A stretch of 64,000 nt of DNA from Helicobacter sp. 13S00401-1 (GTDB taxonomy: Bacteria; Campylobacterota; Campylobacteria; Campylobacterales; Helicobacteraceae), in assembly GCF_002272925.1 (NCBI RefSeq), contig NZ_MLAR01000008.1, positions 23,536 to 87,535 on the forward strand, given 5' to 3'. Below the pieces are notes generated by a model. That model was not told the DNA's origin. It saw only the letters and a list, made by a program, of their open reading frames with translations, and did no database searches. The first letter of the stretch is position 1. Every line of letters starts with the position of its first letter. Positions 56,312 to 64,000 of the stretch are shown here, piece after piece. Made by a program: the position numbers and the translations under genes.

Positions 56312-56413
56312 TAAAAGTTATCCTAGATTCTAAGTGCTTGCTTTAAGTAAGCGTATATGATATAAATTAAGACATATTATAACCACCCAGCCAAACTTAT
56401 AAGGAGAAGTGTC

Positions 56414-57256
56414 ATGTCTATATTTCTTTGTTCTATATCAAATGTAAGTAGTGGTAACTGCCCTGAAGACTGTGCTTACTGCACTCAAAGCGTGCACTAT
56501 AAAACTAAGGTTGATACTTATAAGTTTAAGCCAATTGAAACTATTATCAAAGAAGCAAAGTATCTTAAAAGTTTTGGCATGCTAGGTTTTTGTTTAGTGA
56601 CTTCAGGACGAAGCTTAGATGATGATAAGCTAGACTACATAGCACGCGCAAGTTATGCTTTAAAAAAAGAGGATTTAGATTTACACTTAATAGCTTGTTG
56701 TGGGAGTGCTTCTTTAGAATCTTTAAAGTACTTAAAAGAACATGGTGTAGATAGCTATAACCATAACTTAGAAACTGCACAAAGCTTTTTTCCTCGCATC
56801 TGTTCAACCCATACTTGGGAAGAAAGATATCAAACTTGTGAAGATTCTCTTAGGGCTGGACTTGGGCTTTGTTGTGGTGGGATCTATGGTCTAGGGGAGA
56901 GTTTTTCTCAAAGGATAGAGTTTTTAAAAGCCTTGCGTGAGCTTAGCCCTCACACTATCTCACTTAACTTTTATATGCCTAATCCTGCCTTGCCCATAGA
57001 AACTAAAGTTATGGACAAAAAAGAAGCCCTAGAGTGTGTGGTCTTAACTCATGAGTTTTTGCCTAACTCACGCTTGATGATTTCAGGTGGGAGGGAAGCA
57101 GTCTTTGGGGAAGATCAAGCAGATCTTTTTAGATATGGGGTTAATGCCATAGTACTAGGTAACTACCTAACTACTAAAGGGGCTTCTCCAGCACGCGATA
57201 TAGGTATGTTAAAGTCTTATGACTTAGATATAGCTACTAGCTGCCATGCTATGTAG
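56414..57256 (+). CDS. bioB: Biotin synthase
   Basis: A 280-residue radical-SAM enzyme that inserts sulfur into dethiobiotin. The CX3CX2C cluster motif is Cys16, Cys20, Cys23 (NCPEDCAYC); further marks are CCGGIYGLGESF, NPALPIE, RLMISGGREAVFGE and a C-terminal NYLTTKGASP. Length equals H. pylori BioB (282). SD AAGGAGAAG lies before the ATG. First gene of a six-gene plus-strand run. Confidence 0.96.
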   Translation: MSIFLCSISNVSSGNCPEDCAYCTQSVHYKTKVDTYKFKPIETIIKEAKYLKSFGMLGFCLVTSGRSLDDDKLDYIARASYALKKEDLDLHLIACCGSASLESLKYLKEHGVDSYNHNLETAQSFFPRICSTHTWEERYQTCEDSLRAGLGLCCGGIYGLGESFSQRIEFLKALRELSPHTISLNFYMPNPALPIETKVMDKKEALECVVLTHEFLPNSRLMISGGREAVFGEDQADLFRYGVNAIVLGNYLTTKGASPARDIGMLKSYDLDIATSCHAM

Positions 57257-57277
57257 TAACTTGAGTTAAGAAGTGAT

Positions 57278-58462
57278 ATGGAGGAGCTTAACCTTGTTAA
57301 CTTCGCAGTCCTAGCCTTTCTCATAGTTATAGCACCTTATATAGGTAGATTATTTAAGATACCTATCATAGTCTCTGAGATGGTCCTAGGCGCACTAGCT
57401 TTTTATAGTGGGATCTTAAAAAACTCTCACGAGTTAGAAATCCTTGCTCAAATTGGCTTTTTGTACCTAATGTTTTTAGCGGGCATGGAAGTAGACTTAA
57501 GAGGCTTTTTACAACTTGGAAAAAGATTCTATAAACGTGCATTTTTTTACTTTGTATTACTTTATGGTTTTGCAACAGTTATAGTAGTAGTCTTAAATCT
57601 ACCTTTTTTATATATAGCTACTTTTCCAGTTATGAGTGTAGGCGTGATAATAACGCTTATTAGAACCTATGGCAAGGATAATGAGTGGCTAAATATAGCC
57701 CTAAAAATTGGCATAGTGGGCGAGCTTGTAAGCATAGTAGCACTAGTTATAGTTAATGGTGTTTATAGTTATGGTCTTACAAGCCTTAGTCTTTATAAAA
57801 CTTTAGGCATCTTAATAGGCTTTATAGTAGTTATAGCTGTGCTTTTTAGGGTAGGTAAGATAGCTATATGGTGGAAGCCTAAACTTAGACTTTGGTTTAT
57901 GCCACCTAGTGATTCTAACTCGCAAGATATACGCTTTTCTATGATGCTTTTTTTCGTGCTTATAATGGTAGTTGGGCTTTTAAGTTTAGAGCTAGTTTTA
58001 GGGGCATTTTTAGCAGGCATGATAGTGGCAACTTTTTTTGCCTACAAGACAGATATGATACACAAGCTTAATGACGTAGGCTTTGGCTTTTTTGTACCAG
58101 CTTTTTTCATACACGTAGGTTCAACCCTAGATCTAACTAAAGTCTTTGCTGATTATAGTGTCTTAGTACATGGAATCTTAATCATACTTGGCATGCTTGC
58201 TATAAGGATGCTTTCAGCTACCATAGTTTTTAAAAGCTACTTTAAGAGTGTAAAAAACACTATGCTTTATGCCTTTAGTGACTGTATGCCTTTAACTTTT
58301 CTAGTAGCTACTGCTTCACTAGGCTACTCCCTAGAAGCCATAGATGAAAAAACCTACTATGCTTTTATAATAGCTGCGATTTTAGAAGGTATACTTTTTA
58401 ATATGGCCATAAAGTTTATCTACAACTTTAAAAGCCACAAGATAAAACAAGATAAACCCTAA
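57278..58462 (+). CDS. Cation/proton antiporter, KefB/CPA2 type
   Basis: A 394-residue membrane protein of about 12 helices, matching the CPA2 antiporter domain: PIIVSEMVLGALAFYSGIL, FLAGMEVDLRGFLQLGK, LVLGAFLAGMI and FVPAFFIHVGSTLDL. The regulatory TrkA-N/RCK part of E. coli KefB/KefC is missing, as in HP0471. It probably exchanges K+ or Na+ for H+. 22 bases after bioB. Confidence 0.88.
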   Translation: MEELNLVNFAVLAFLIVIAPYIGRLFKIPIIVSEMVLGALAFYSGILKNSHELEILAQIGFLYLMFLAGMEVDLRGFLQLGKRFYKRAFFYFVLLYGFATVIVVVLNLPFLYIATFPVMSVGVIITLIRTYGKDNEWLNIALKIGIVGELVSIVALVIVNGVYSYGLTSLSLYKTLGILIGFIVVIAVLFRVGKIAIWWKPKLRLWFMPPSDSNSQDIRFSMMLFFVLIMVVGLLSLELVLGAFLAGMIVATFFAYKTDMIHKLNDVGFGFFVPAFFIHVGSTLDLTKVFADYSVLVHGILIILGMLAIRMLSATIVFKSYFKSVKNTMLYAFSDCMPLTFLVATASLGYSLEAIDEKTYYAFIIAAILEGILFNMAIKFIYNFKSHKIKQDKP

Positions 58463-58476
58463 GGACTAAAAACAAC

Positions 58477-59862
58477 ATGACCCAAGATAAGATTCTAAGT
58501 AGACTTTATGCTCCATTTTTGCAAAAGTTTAAAAGCAGCTCTAAGCTAGATGCAAGGCTTGACTACACAGACGCACTTAAATATATAAGAGAAAATATCA
58601 TCCTTAATAAAGGCCATGTCTACTTAGACTACTCAGCAAGCGCTTTAGCTTTTGGGCCTATAGAAAAACGCATACGTGAACTCCTGCCCTATCTTGCTAA
58701 TACCCACTCAAACTCAAGCACTCACGCACAACTTATGAGTTTAATCTATGATGAAGCTAAGACTAGATTAAAAAAGATTCTAAAACTTGAAGCAAACTTT
58801 GCCCTGCTTTGTAACTTCCCTAACTCAAGCTCTGCTATAAAAAGGGCTCAAGAGATACTAGGAGTTTATATTCCACCAAAACTAAAAGAGATACTGCATC
58901 CAAAACCACTAGGTGTATGCCTCCATGGTGGATTTGAACATCATTCTAATGAGATCTCATGGAGGGAAAGCCTACTTAAAAGTGAAGGAGTAAGTTTAGA
59001 TACTAACTTAGAGTTTAGTTTAGAAAACACTCAAGCAAAGATTGATACCCTTAAAAATAAGGGTGCTTTAAAGGGGATAAAACTAGCAAGTTTTAATCTA
59101 GCAAGCAACGTCACTGGCCTTATAGCCCCTTTTAAAGATCTTAGCCCTCTTTTAAGAAAAGAAGACTTTATAGTTATGTATGACCTAGCAGCAAGCGCGC
59201 CCCACCTCCTAGTAGAAGGTAGATACTTTGATATAGCAAGCTATGCAAGCCATAAACTCCTAGGTGCAGCTAGTGCTAGCTCACTTTTAGCTTTTGATAC
59301 AAGGCTTTATGATGCAACACTGCCTCCAAGTTTTGCAGGTGGCGGGAGTATAAAATATGCTAATAGCCTTACACAAGAGTACTTCTTAGATATAGAAAGA
59401 AGGGAAGAAGCAGGCACTTTAGATATCTTAGGCCTAGTAAGAACTGCCCTAGCCTTCCAGCTAGTAGATGAGGTAGGCTTTAGTTATATAGAACTAAAAG
59501 AACAAGCACTTAGACAAGTTTTACTTTACGAGTTAAAAAATATCCCAGCTATTAGCATCTATGGAGAAAGTTACAAATCTGCAACAGCTTGCATAAGCTT
59601 TAATGTAGCAGGCATCTCACCTTACTCTCTAAGCTATATGCTAAGCAGTGAGTATAATATCCAAACGCGTGCAGGCTGCTCTTGTGCAGGCCCTTATGGC
59701 CATGAGCTTTTAGGCCTAAAGGCTAAAAGTTTTAAAGACTTAGATGAAAAACCAGGCTGGTTAAGAGTAAGTCCTCACTTTTGTGAAAGTTTGGAAAATA
59801 TATACTATTTTTTAGATTCTCTTACTAAAAGTGTTAGAATCTTACGTAATAAAATGGCTTAA
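58477..59862 (+). CDS. NifS/SufS-like PLP aminotransferase-V protein (HP0405-like)
   Basis: A 461-residue class V PLP enzyme. It has VYLDYSASALAFGP, the His-rich GGFEHHSNEISWRES, the PLP Lys in SYASHKLLGAASASS and the Cys loop QTRAGCSCAGPYGHELLG. The Cys loop fits sulfur transfer from cysteine, but the protein is about 60 residues longer than SufS or IscS, and H. pylori has a separate NifS. Its partner and sulfur acceptor are unknown. A possible TTG start of the next gene lies 11 bases after its stop. Confidence 0.82.
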   Translation: MTQDKILSRLYAPFLQKFKSSSKLDARLDYTDALKYIRENIILNKGHVYLDYSASALAFGPIEKRIRELLPYLANTHSNSSTHAQLMSLIYDEAKTRLKKILKLEANFALLCNFPNSSSAIKRAQEILGVYIPPKLKEILHPKPLGVCLHGGFEHHSNEISWRESLLKSEGVSLDTNLEFSLENTQAKIDTLKNKGALKGIKLASFNLASNVTGLIAPFKDLSPLLRKEDFIVMYDLAASAPHLLVEGRYFDIASYASHKLLGAASASSLLAFDTRLYDATLPPSFAGGGSIKYANSLTQEYFLDIERREEAGTLDILGLVRTALAFQLVDEVGFSYIELKEQALRQVLLYELKNIPAISIYGESYKSATACISFNVAGISPYSLSYMLSSEYNIQTRAGCSCAGPYGHELLGLKAKSFKDLDEKPGWLRVSPHFCESLENIYYFLDSLTKSVRILRNKMA

Positions 59863-59872
59863 GGCAAGAACC

Positions 59873-60706
59873 TTGATTAGGAGGCAGATCATAGAACCTA
59901 GCATGATTTCATATTGTGATAAATACGTACAAGTTAGACTACCAAAAAACTCCCTTCTCTTAAGGAAGGTTATAAACTACGCTAATAAACACTTTAGCCA
60001 AAACATCAAACTATCTTCATCAGTTTTAATCTTAGATGATGGAGAAACTTATAAGAAGGAGTACTTGCTGCAGTGGTGTATACATGCAAGTGCGCCAAGT
60101 CTTGAGACTAAAGCCTTAGATTCTATAATCAAAGAAGCACTAGATCGTGCTCACCTACCTTTGCATATAAAGATAACTAGTGAAGATGACTTATTAGAAC
60201 AAGTCCGCATAAAAGCAAGCGTTATAGGCATAAACCGTGTGCTTTTAAAGATGGAAAAAGAAAATTTTGTAGCAAAAAGATATATAAAGCTCTTTTTTCA
60301 AAAATACTGCCTTAGCGATAAGGGTAATGAGATCTATCTAAATGCAGTAGGTCAAGAGTTTTGGGATAAGATCATTAATCTAATAAGTTTTAAGATCATC
60401 CACAACGTCATGCTAGTTTTTGAGTTTAACGACTTCATGAGTAAAGAGAAGTTTGAAAGTGCTAGCGCTCAAAGCTTTTTAACAAGAGAAGAAAGAGAGC
60501 TTAGAAGAAGCTACTCGCTTTTAGATTCTAATATAGGTGATGACTTTGGAGTTGTTAAATCACGCTACTTAAAGCTAGTTAGAACCTACCATCCAGATAT
60601 GGTTTATGGCAAAAACAAAGAGATAGTTGATGCTTATATAACGCGTTTTATAGCTATAAAAGAAGCTTATGAAGTTGTGAAAAACTCTTGTAAAGTAGCA
60701 AGCTAG
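59873..60706 (+). CDS. DjlA-like J-domain protein
   Basis: A protein of about 278 residues whose C-terminal 70 residues form a J domain: DDFGVVKSRYLKLVRTYHPD (HPD near the middle) and RFIAIKEAYEVVKN. The N-terminal part is helical and resembles TerB-like regions of DjlA; no membrane helix is seen. It would stimulate DnaK-type chaperones. Start choice is open. The longest frame begins with an ATG inside the NifS-like gene (59831). A TTG at 59873 with AAGG eight bases upstream fits better, and an ATG at 59903 lacks an SD. Confidence 0.75.
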   Translation: MIRRQIIEPSMISYCDKYVQVRLPKNSLLLRKVINYANKHFSQNIKLSSSVLILDDGETYKKEYLLQWCIHASAPSLETKALDSIIKEALDRAHLPLHIKITSEDDLLEQVRIKASVIGINRVLLKMEKENFVAKRYIKLFFQKYCLSDKGNEIYLNAVGQEFWDKIINLISFKIIHNVMLVFEFNDFMSKEKFESASAQSFLTREERELRRSYSLLDSNIGDDFGVVKSRYLKLVRTYHPDMVYGKNKEIVDAYITRFIAIKEAYEVVKNSCKVAS

Positions 60707-61636
60707 ATGCAAAGCACCAAGTCTAGTAAGACTAAAAAACCCATAAAAAAAGTAGGCATATCCCTAAGGCCTAATAGCCCCTCTATAAAGCCTATCTATG
60801 ATGCTCTAGTAGATGCCTTAGCAAAAGTTGGCATAAAAACCTTTTTGGAAGAAGACGGCGCTAACATGCTAGGCAGTAAAGATGGAGTTAGTTTAGATTC
60901 TATCCTTAAAGAAGCAGACTTGTTAATAAGTATAGGGGGAGATGGCACGCTTATATCCCTAGCTAGAAGAAGCTACTCTAGCAACCTACCCATACTTGGT
61001 ATACACACAGGCCACTTAGGCTTTCTAACAACTATCCTGCCAGATAAGATAGAGATGATGGCAAAGCGTTTAAAGACTAATGAATATGACTTAAATGAAC
61101 ATATGATGTTAGAAGGCTTTGTTCTTAGAGTAGATAGCAACGGGAAAATCATAAAAAAAAGTAAAAAAGTCTATTGCTTAAATGAGTTCTTGCTAGGCAA
61201 AAAAGACTACTCCATGACAGATATAAGAGCCTATATAAGCAGTAGCAAAAAAGACATACTTTTTCAAAAAGATAGCTCTTGCAAGCTCATAAATGAGTAT
61301 AGATTAGATTCCTTACTAGTAGCTACTCCTACAGGCTCTAGTGCTTATAACATCTCAGCTGGTGGAAGTGTCGTGTATCCTTACTGCAAAAATATACTTT
61401 TAACTCCAGTTTGTGCCCACTCACTAACCCAACGCCCATTAATCCTTGATGATAGTTTCTACCTAGCTTTTAAGTTTAACAAAGATAGCTGCGTGGTTTG
61501 TGATGGTCAAGAAAGGCTAGAAGTTTTAAAAGAAGAAGTTTTTATAGTCCATAGTGCAAAACACAAAGCCTATCTTGTAAACCTAGGTGAAAACTACTTT
61601 GACACCTTAAGAGAAAAGTTTGGCTGGGGCGCATGA
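60707..61636 (+). CDS. nadK: NAD kinase
   Basis: A 309-residue ATP-NAD kinase that makes NADP. It has the GGDGT motif (LLISIGGDGTLISLA), GIHTGHLGFLTT, the NE motif in YCLNEFLLGKKD, and the family segment LLVATPTGSSAYNISAGG with HSLTQRPLIL. Abuts the J-domain gene directly and overlaps recN by four bases (ATGA), as in the H. pylori HP1394-HP1393 pair. Confidence 0.95.
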   Translation: MQSTKSSKTKKPIKKVGISLRPNSPSIKPIYDALVDALAKVGIKTFLEEDGANMLGSKDGVSLDSILKEADLLISIGGDGTLISLARRSYSSNLPILGIHTGHLGFLTTILPDKIEMMAKRLKTNEYDLNEHMMLEGFVLRVDSNGKIIKKSKKVYCLNEFLLGKKDYSMTDIRAYISSSKKDILFQKDSSCKLINEYRLDSLLVATPTGSSAYNISAGGSVVYPYCKNILLTPVCAHSLTQRPLILDDSFYLAFKFNKDSCVVCDGQERLEVLKEEVFIVHSAKHKAYLVNLGENYFDTLREKFGWGA

Positions 61637-63186
61637 TAGATAGGATCTTTATAAAAAACTCTCCTACCTTTAAAAGCCTAGAGCTAGACTTAAAAATGGG
61701 CTTTAATGTCATAAGTGGTGCTAGCGGGAGTGGTAAGTCAGTTTTTTTAGAATCTATCCTTGCTATCTTTGGGCTAAAAGAGCCAAATGCTGATTTGGTT
61801 GAAGCAGATATAACTATAAAAGATATAGATAAAGAGCTTGAAAGCCTAGGCATACTCTCAGAAGATAAAGACTTACTAACTATAAGCATAAAGCGTCTTA
61901 ATGGTATGCGCTACTTCATAAACAACCAAGCAGTGTCAAAGAAAAAAGTAAATGAGCTTACTTCAAAGTTTGCTAAATATATAAGTGCTAAAAATGCAAG
62001 CGAACTAGAAAGCGAACACGCACTAAATGTACTAGATTCTTTAATAGCTACTAAAACTAGTGACTATGAGATGCTTTTAGAAAACTACAAGCAAGACTAT
62101 AAAGACTATAAGTTAGTACTAAAAGAGCTAGAAGTTTTACGCGAAGAAGAACAAAATATAGCCAACTTAAAAGAGTTTGCTAACTTTGAGATACAAAAGA
62201 TAGAAGCCATAAACCCAAAAGTAGGCGAGTATGAAGAGCTTTTAAGTCTTAAAAAAAAGCTTTCTTTTAAAGATAAGATTCTTTCAAGCGCGCAGCCAGT
62301 TTTACATACTTTAGATGGGCTAGATTCTGTAGTGAAGTTTTGTGAAAACGTAGGGATAGAAACTAGTGCTTTCTTAGAAAGTGCTACTGAGTTAAGAGTA
62401 GAGATAGAAAGAGCTATAGATGAGTATGAAAACTTAGAGCTTGATACTGAAAAAACTCTAACTCGCCTTGAAGCCCTAGGTGACTTAAAACGCCGTTATG
62501 GAAGCATAGAAGAAGCCCTCTCCCACCTAAACATCCAAAAACAAAACTTAGATAAATATAACAACATAAGCTTTAATATAGAATCTATGCAAAAAAAACT
62601 TAGTACTTTAGATAAGGCCTTAAAAGATAAAGCTAGCAAGATAAGCGCCCTAAGAAAGGCTAGCCTCCCTAGTCTTAGTGACTTACTTACTAGCTATGCT
62701 AAAAGTGTGCATCTTGATAAGATAGAACTAAGGCTAGAAAAAGCAAGCTTAAACACCCAAGGTGAAGATATGCTTTATATCTTTCTAAATAAAACTGATA
62801 AACAAAACTTAAGTAGTGGGGAGTATAACAGGCTAAGGCTTTGCATGCTTTGTGCTTCTACTAGCATAGATAAAAGCAAGGCTGATAAGGGCGAGCATGT
62901 ATTAGTATTAGACGAGATAGATGCTAACTTAAGTGGAGTTGAAAGCCAAGGGGTAGCAGCCTTACTAAAAACACTAAGCACTAAGTATCAAATCTTTGCT
63001 ATATCCCACCAACCTCATATGCCCTTACTAAGTGATAGCCACTATAAAGTCTTAAAAAACAAAGATAACTCAGAGATAAAATTGCTTGACTTTGAAGGAA
63101 AAGTAGATGAGATAGCGCGCATGATAAGTGGTGATACTCCAAGCAAAGAAGCTCTTGAGTTTGCAAGAAAAAGTTTAGGGAAATAA
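61633..63186 (+). CDS. recN: DNA repair protein RecN
   Basis: A 517-residue SMC-like ATPase. Walker A is ISGASGSGKSVFLES (near 33-40), a long coiled coil occupies about 150-350, the signature motif is QNLSSGEYNRLRLCML and Walker B is HVLVLDEIDANLSG, with the switch His in IFAISHQPHMPLL. It acts in double-strand-break repair. Length matches H. pylori RecN (HP1393). Last gene of the run from bioB. Confidence 0.95.
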   Translation: MIDRIFIKNSPTFKSLELDLKMGFNVISGASGSGKSVFLESILAIFGLKEPNADLVEADITIKDIDKELESLGILSEDKDLLTISIKRLNGMRYFINNQAVSKKKVNELTSKFAKYISAKNASELESEHALNVLDSLIATKTSDYEMLLENYKQDYKDYKLVLKELEVLREEEQNIANLKEFANFEIQKIEAINPKVGEYEELLSLKKKLSFKDKILSSAQPVLHTLDGLDSVVKFCENVGIETSAFLESATELRVEIERAIDEYENLELDTEKTLTRLEALGDLKRRYGSIEEALSHLNIQKQNLDKYNNISFNIESMQKKLSTLDKALKDKASKISALRKASLPSLSDLLTSYAKSVHLDKIELRLEKASLNTQGEDMLYIFLNKTDKQNLSSGEYNRLRLCMLCASTSIDKSKADKGEHVLVLDEIDANLSGVESQGVAALLKTLSTKYQIFAISHQPHMPLLSDSHYKVLKNKDNSEIKLLDFEGKVDEIARMISGDTPSKEALEFARKSLGK

Positions 63187-63570
63187 GAGTTCGGGGAAAG
63201 AGTTTATAAAAGTAAGCCGCAAGAGGCTTATTAGAATCTCTTCATATATCCTTGCGCAAGTTGTAAGGTAGCCTAAGATAATCTAGTGTTAAAATTTAGA
63301 TTCTATCTTTTCTCATTTCAACTTCCACATAACTTACTTAGTAGTCATTTATAGTGATAATGTAGATAATAAAAACCACCATAAGCTTTTTACATCAACT
63401 TTTCATAAAAACTAAAACCTTATATGTATAAAAATGTGACTAATTCATCAAGTAAACTTTACATTTGAGTGGTATTTATGTTTAAATAACACTTCTCAGT
63501 CTCATAAGTTAAACTATATTTAACTAAGTCTTGACCATTTTTATCTTACAAAGAAAAGGAACTTCCACTT
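63187..63570. other. Intergenic before the chemoreceptor, no gene seen
   Basis: About 380 AT-rich bases. A short hairpin (TAAGCC, loop GCAAGA, GGCTTA at 63213-63230) followed by TTAGAATCT may end the recN unit. The chemoreceptor ATG has AAAAGGA 10 bases upstream; no clear promoter is seen. Confidence 0.45.
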
Positions 63571-64000
63571 ATGAAATTAAAACTTATATCTTTCATGTCT
63601 TTTATATTTATAATCTTCATAGTCGTTTTTATACTCTTCTTCTACAACAACAAGTATCAAATAAATCTTTTTCAAGATGGTTTAACTAAAGCCTATTATG
63701 AAAACGCAGATAAGACATTAAAAACCACTATAGATTCTATGGCAGATTCTCTAGGTAGTCTAGTAAAAGGTATGGATGAAAAAGATCAATTAGCCCTCAT
63801 ATCTAAAGCCATCAATGGCGTCAATGATATCAGACTTGGGGGGGGGGGGGGGGGGGGGGAAGGGTATTATTTTGGACAAAAAGATCCAAACCCACTAATA
63901 TATCAAAGACAACCCGACTTGGGTGGAAAAAACCAAAATTATTTAAAAGCGAAAAATGGCCATTAAAAATAAAAAAGTTAAACAAAAAAGGTTTTAAGGG
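63571..64000 (+). CDS. Methyl-accepting chemotaxis receptor, N-terminal part; disturbed by a G22 run
   Basis: The N-terminus has a membrane helix (about 5-27) and a sensing-domain start typical of Campylobacterota receptors (YENADKTLKTTIDSMADSLG, MDEKDQLALISKAINGVND). At 63838-63859 a run of 22 G replaces the usual short acidic stretch. The following residues GYYFGQKDPNPLIYQ and PDLGGKNQNYLKAKNGH still resemble a sCache-type domain, but a stop at 63964 and a needed one-base shift to PLKIKKLNKKGFKG suggest errors after the run. The rest of the gene lies beyond the window. Confidence 0.7.

Noticed and set aside
1..64000. CRISPR array, rRNA operon or insertion sequence
   Set aside because: No regularly spaced repeats, no rRNA sequence and no transposase were seen on either strand.
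1..64000. AGATTCT excess explained only by Asp-Ser / Glu-Ser codon pairs
   Set aside because: Copies occur in Ile-Leu frames and in intergenic inverted pairs, so codon pairing cannot be the full cause, though it may contribute.

Overview
The window is AT-rich, densely coded DNA from an epsilonproteobacterium (Campylobacterota), almost certainly a Helicobacter. The case rests on many proteins that read as orthologues of known H. pylori genes in short conserved blocks: Csd3-Nudix-PgbA-GlcD, ThrS-InfC-L35-L20, DeaD then FlgI-FlgJ-FlgS, HefA-HefB-HefC, PlsC with its SH3-domain neighbour, AddA-NhaA, a Mur-like protein-CmoB-thioesterase, and NadK-RecN. Species cannot be fixed from sequence alone. 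Sialic-acid genes, an S6-type autotransporter protease and a DUF285 surface protein show it is not a plain H. pylori strain.

Layout. 1-1.6 kb (minus): start of a sialic-acid locus, with truncated NeuB and a GT42 sialyltransferase behind a promoter that carries a T14 tract. 1.9-11.4 kb (minus): D-lactate dehydrogenase, then a five-gene run Csd3-Nudix-PgbA-like-GlcD-LeuS. 11.5-12.5 kb (plus): a small membrane protein, FlgM with a sigma-28 promoter, and a FlgN-like protein. 12.7-21.8 kb (minus): L28, peptide deformylase, a Tat-exported amidase, an 835-base gap with repeats, L20/L35/IF3/ThrS, tRNA-Val, a pseudouridine synthase and a DEAD-box helicase. 22-26.5 kb: tRNA-Asn, small or broken membrane genes, and flgI-flgJ-flgS (plus) behind a sigma-54-type promoter. 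26.5-30 kb is an accessory patch: DUF285 protein, tape-measure relic, broken ParE-type toxin, DUF5718 protein. 30.1-39.3 kb (minus): the HefCBA efflux pump with HisH and a DsbG-like protein, then PlsC and an SH3-domain membrane protein.

39.4-45.5 kb (plus): two tandem paralogous lipoproteins behind Fur-like sites, then a 1422-residue autotransporter with an intact S6-type triad. 45.7-54.1 kb (plus): AddA-NhaA-Mur-like-CmoB-thioesterase-RmuC. 54.4-56.3 kb (minus): GDP-mannose dehydratase and periplasmic endonuclease I. 56.4-63.2 kb (plus): BioB, antiporter, NifS-like protein, DjlA-like protein, NadK, RecN. The window ends in a chemoreceptor gene interrupted by a run of 22 G, after which the sequence looks unreliable.

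The most striking signal is not a gene. The word AGATTCT / AGAATCT (core GAATCT) occurs roughly 100 times by eye, several-fold above my composition estimate. It appears in several codon frames and on both strands, and four intergenic copies are inverted pairs forming hairpins just after genes. That layout resembles the DNA uptake sequences of Neisseria and Pasteurellaceae, which I know of no counterpart for in Helicobacter.
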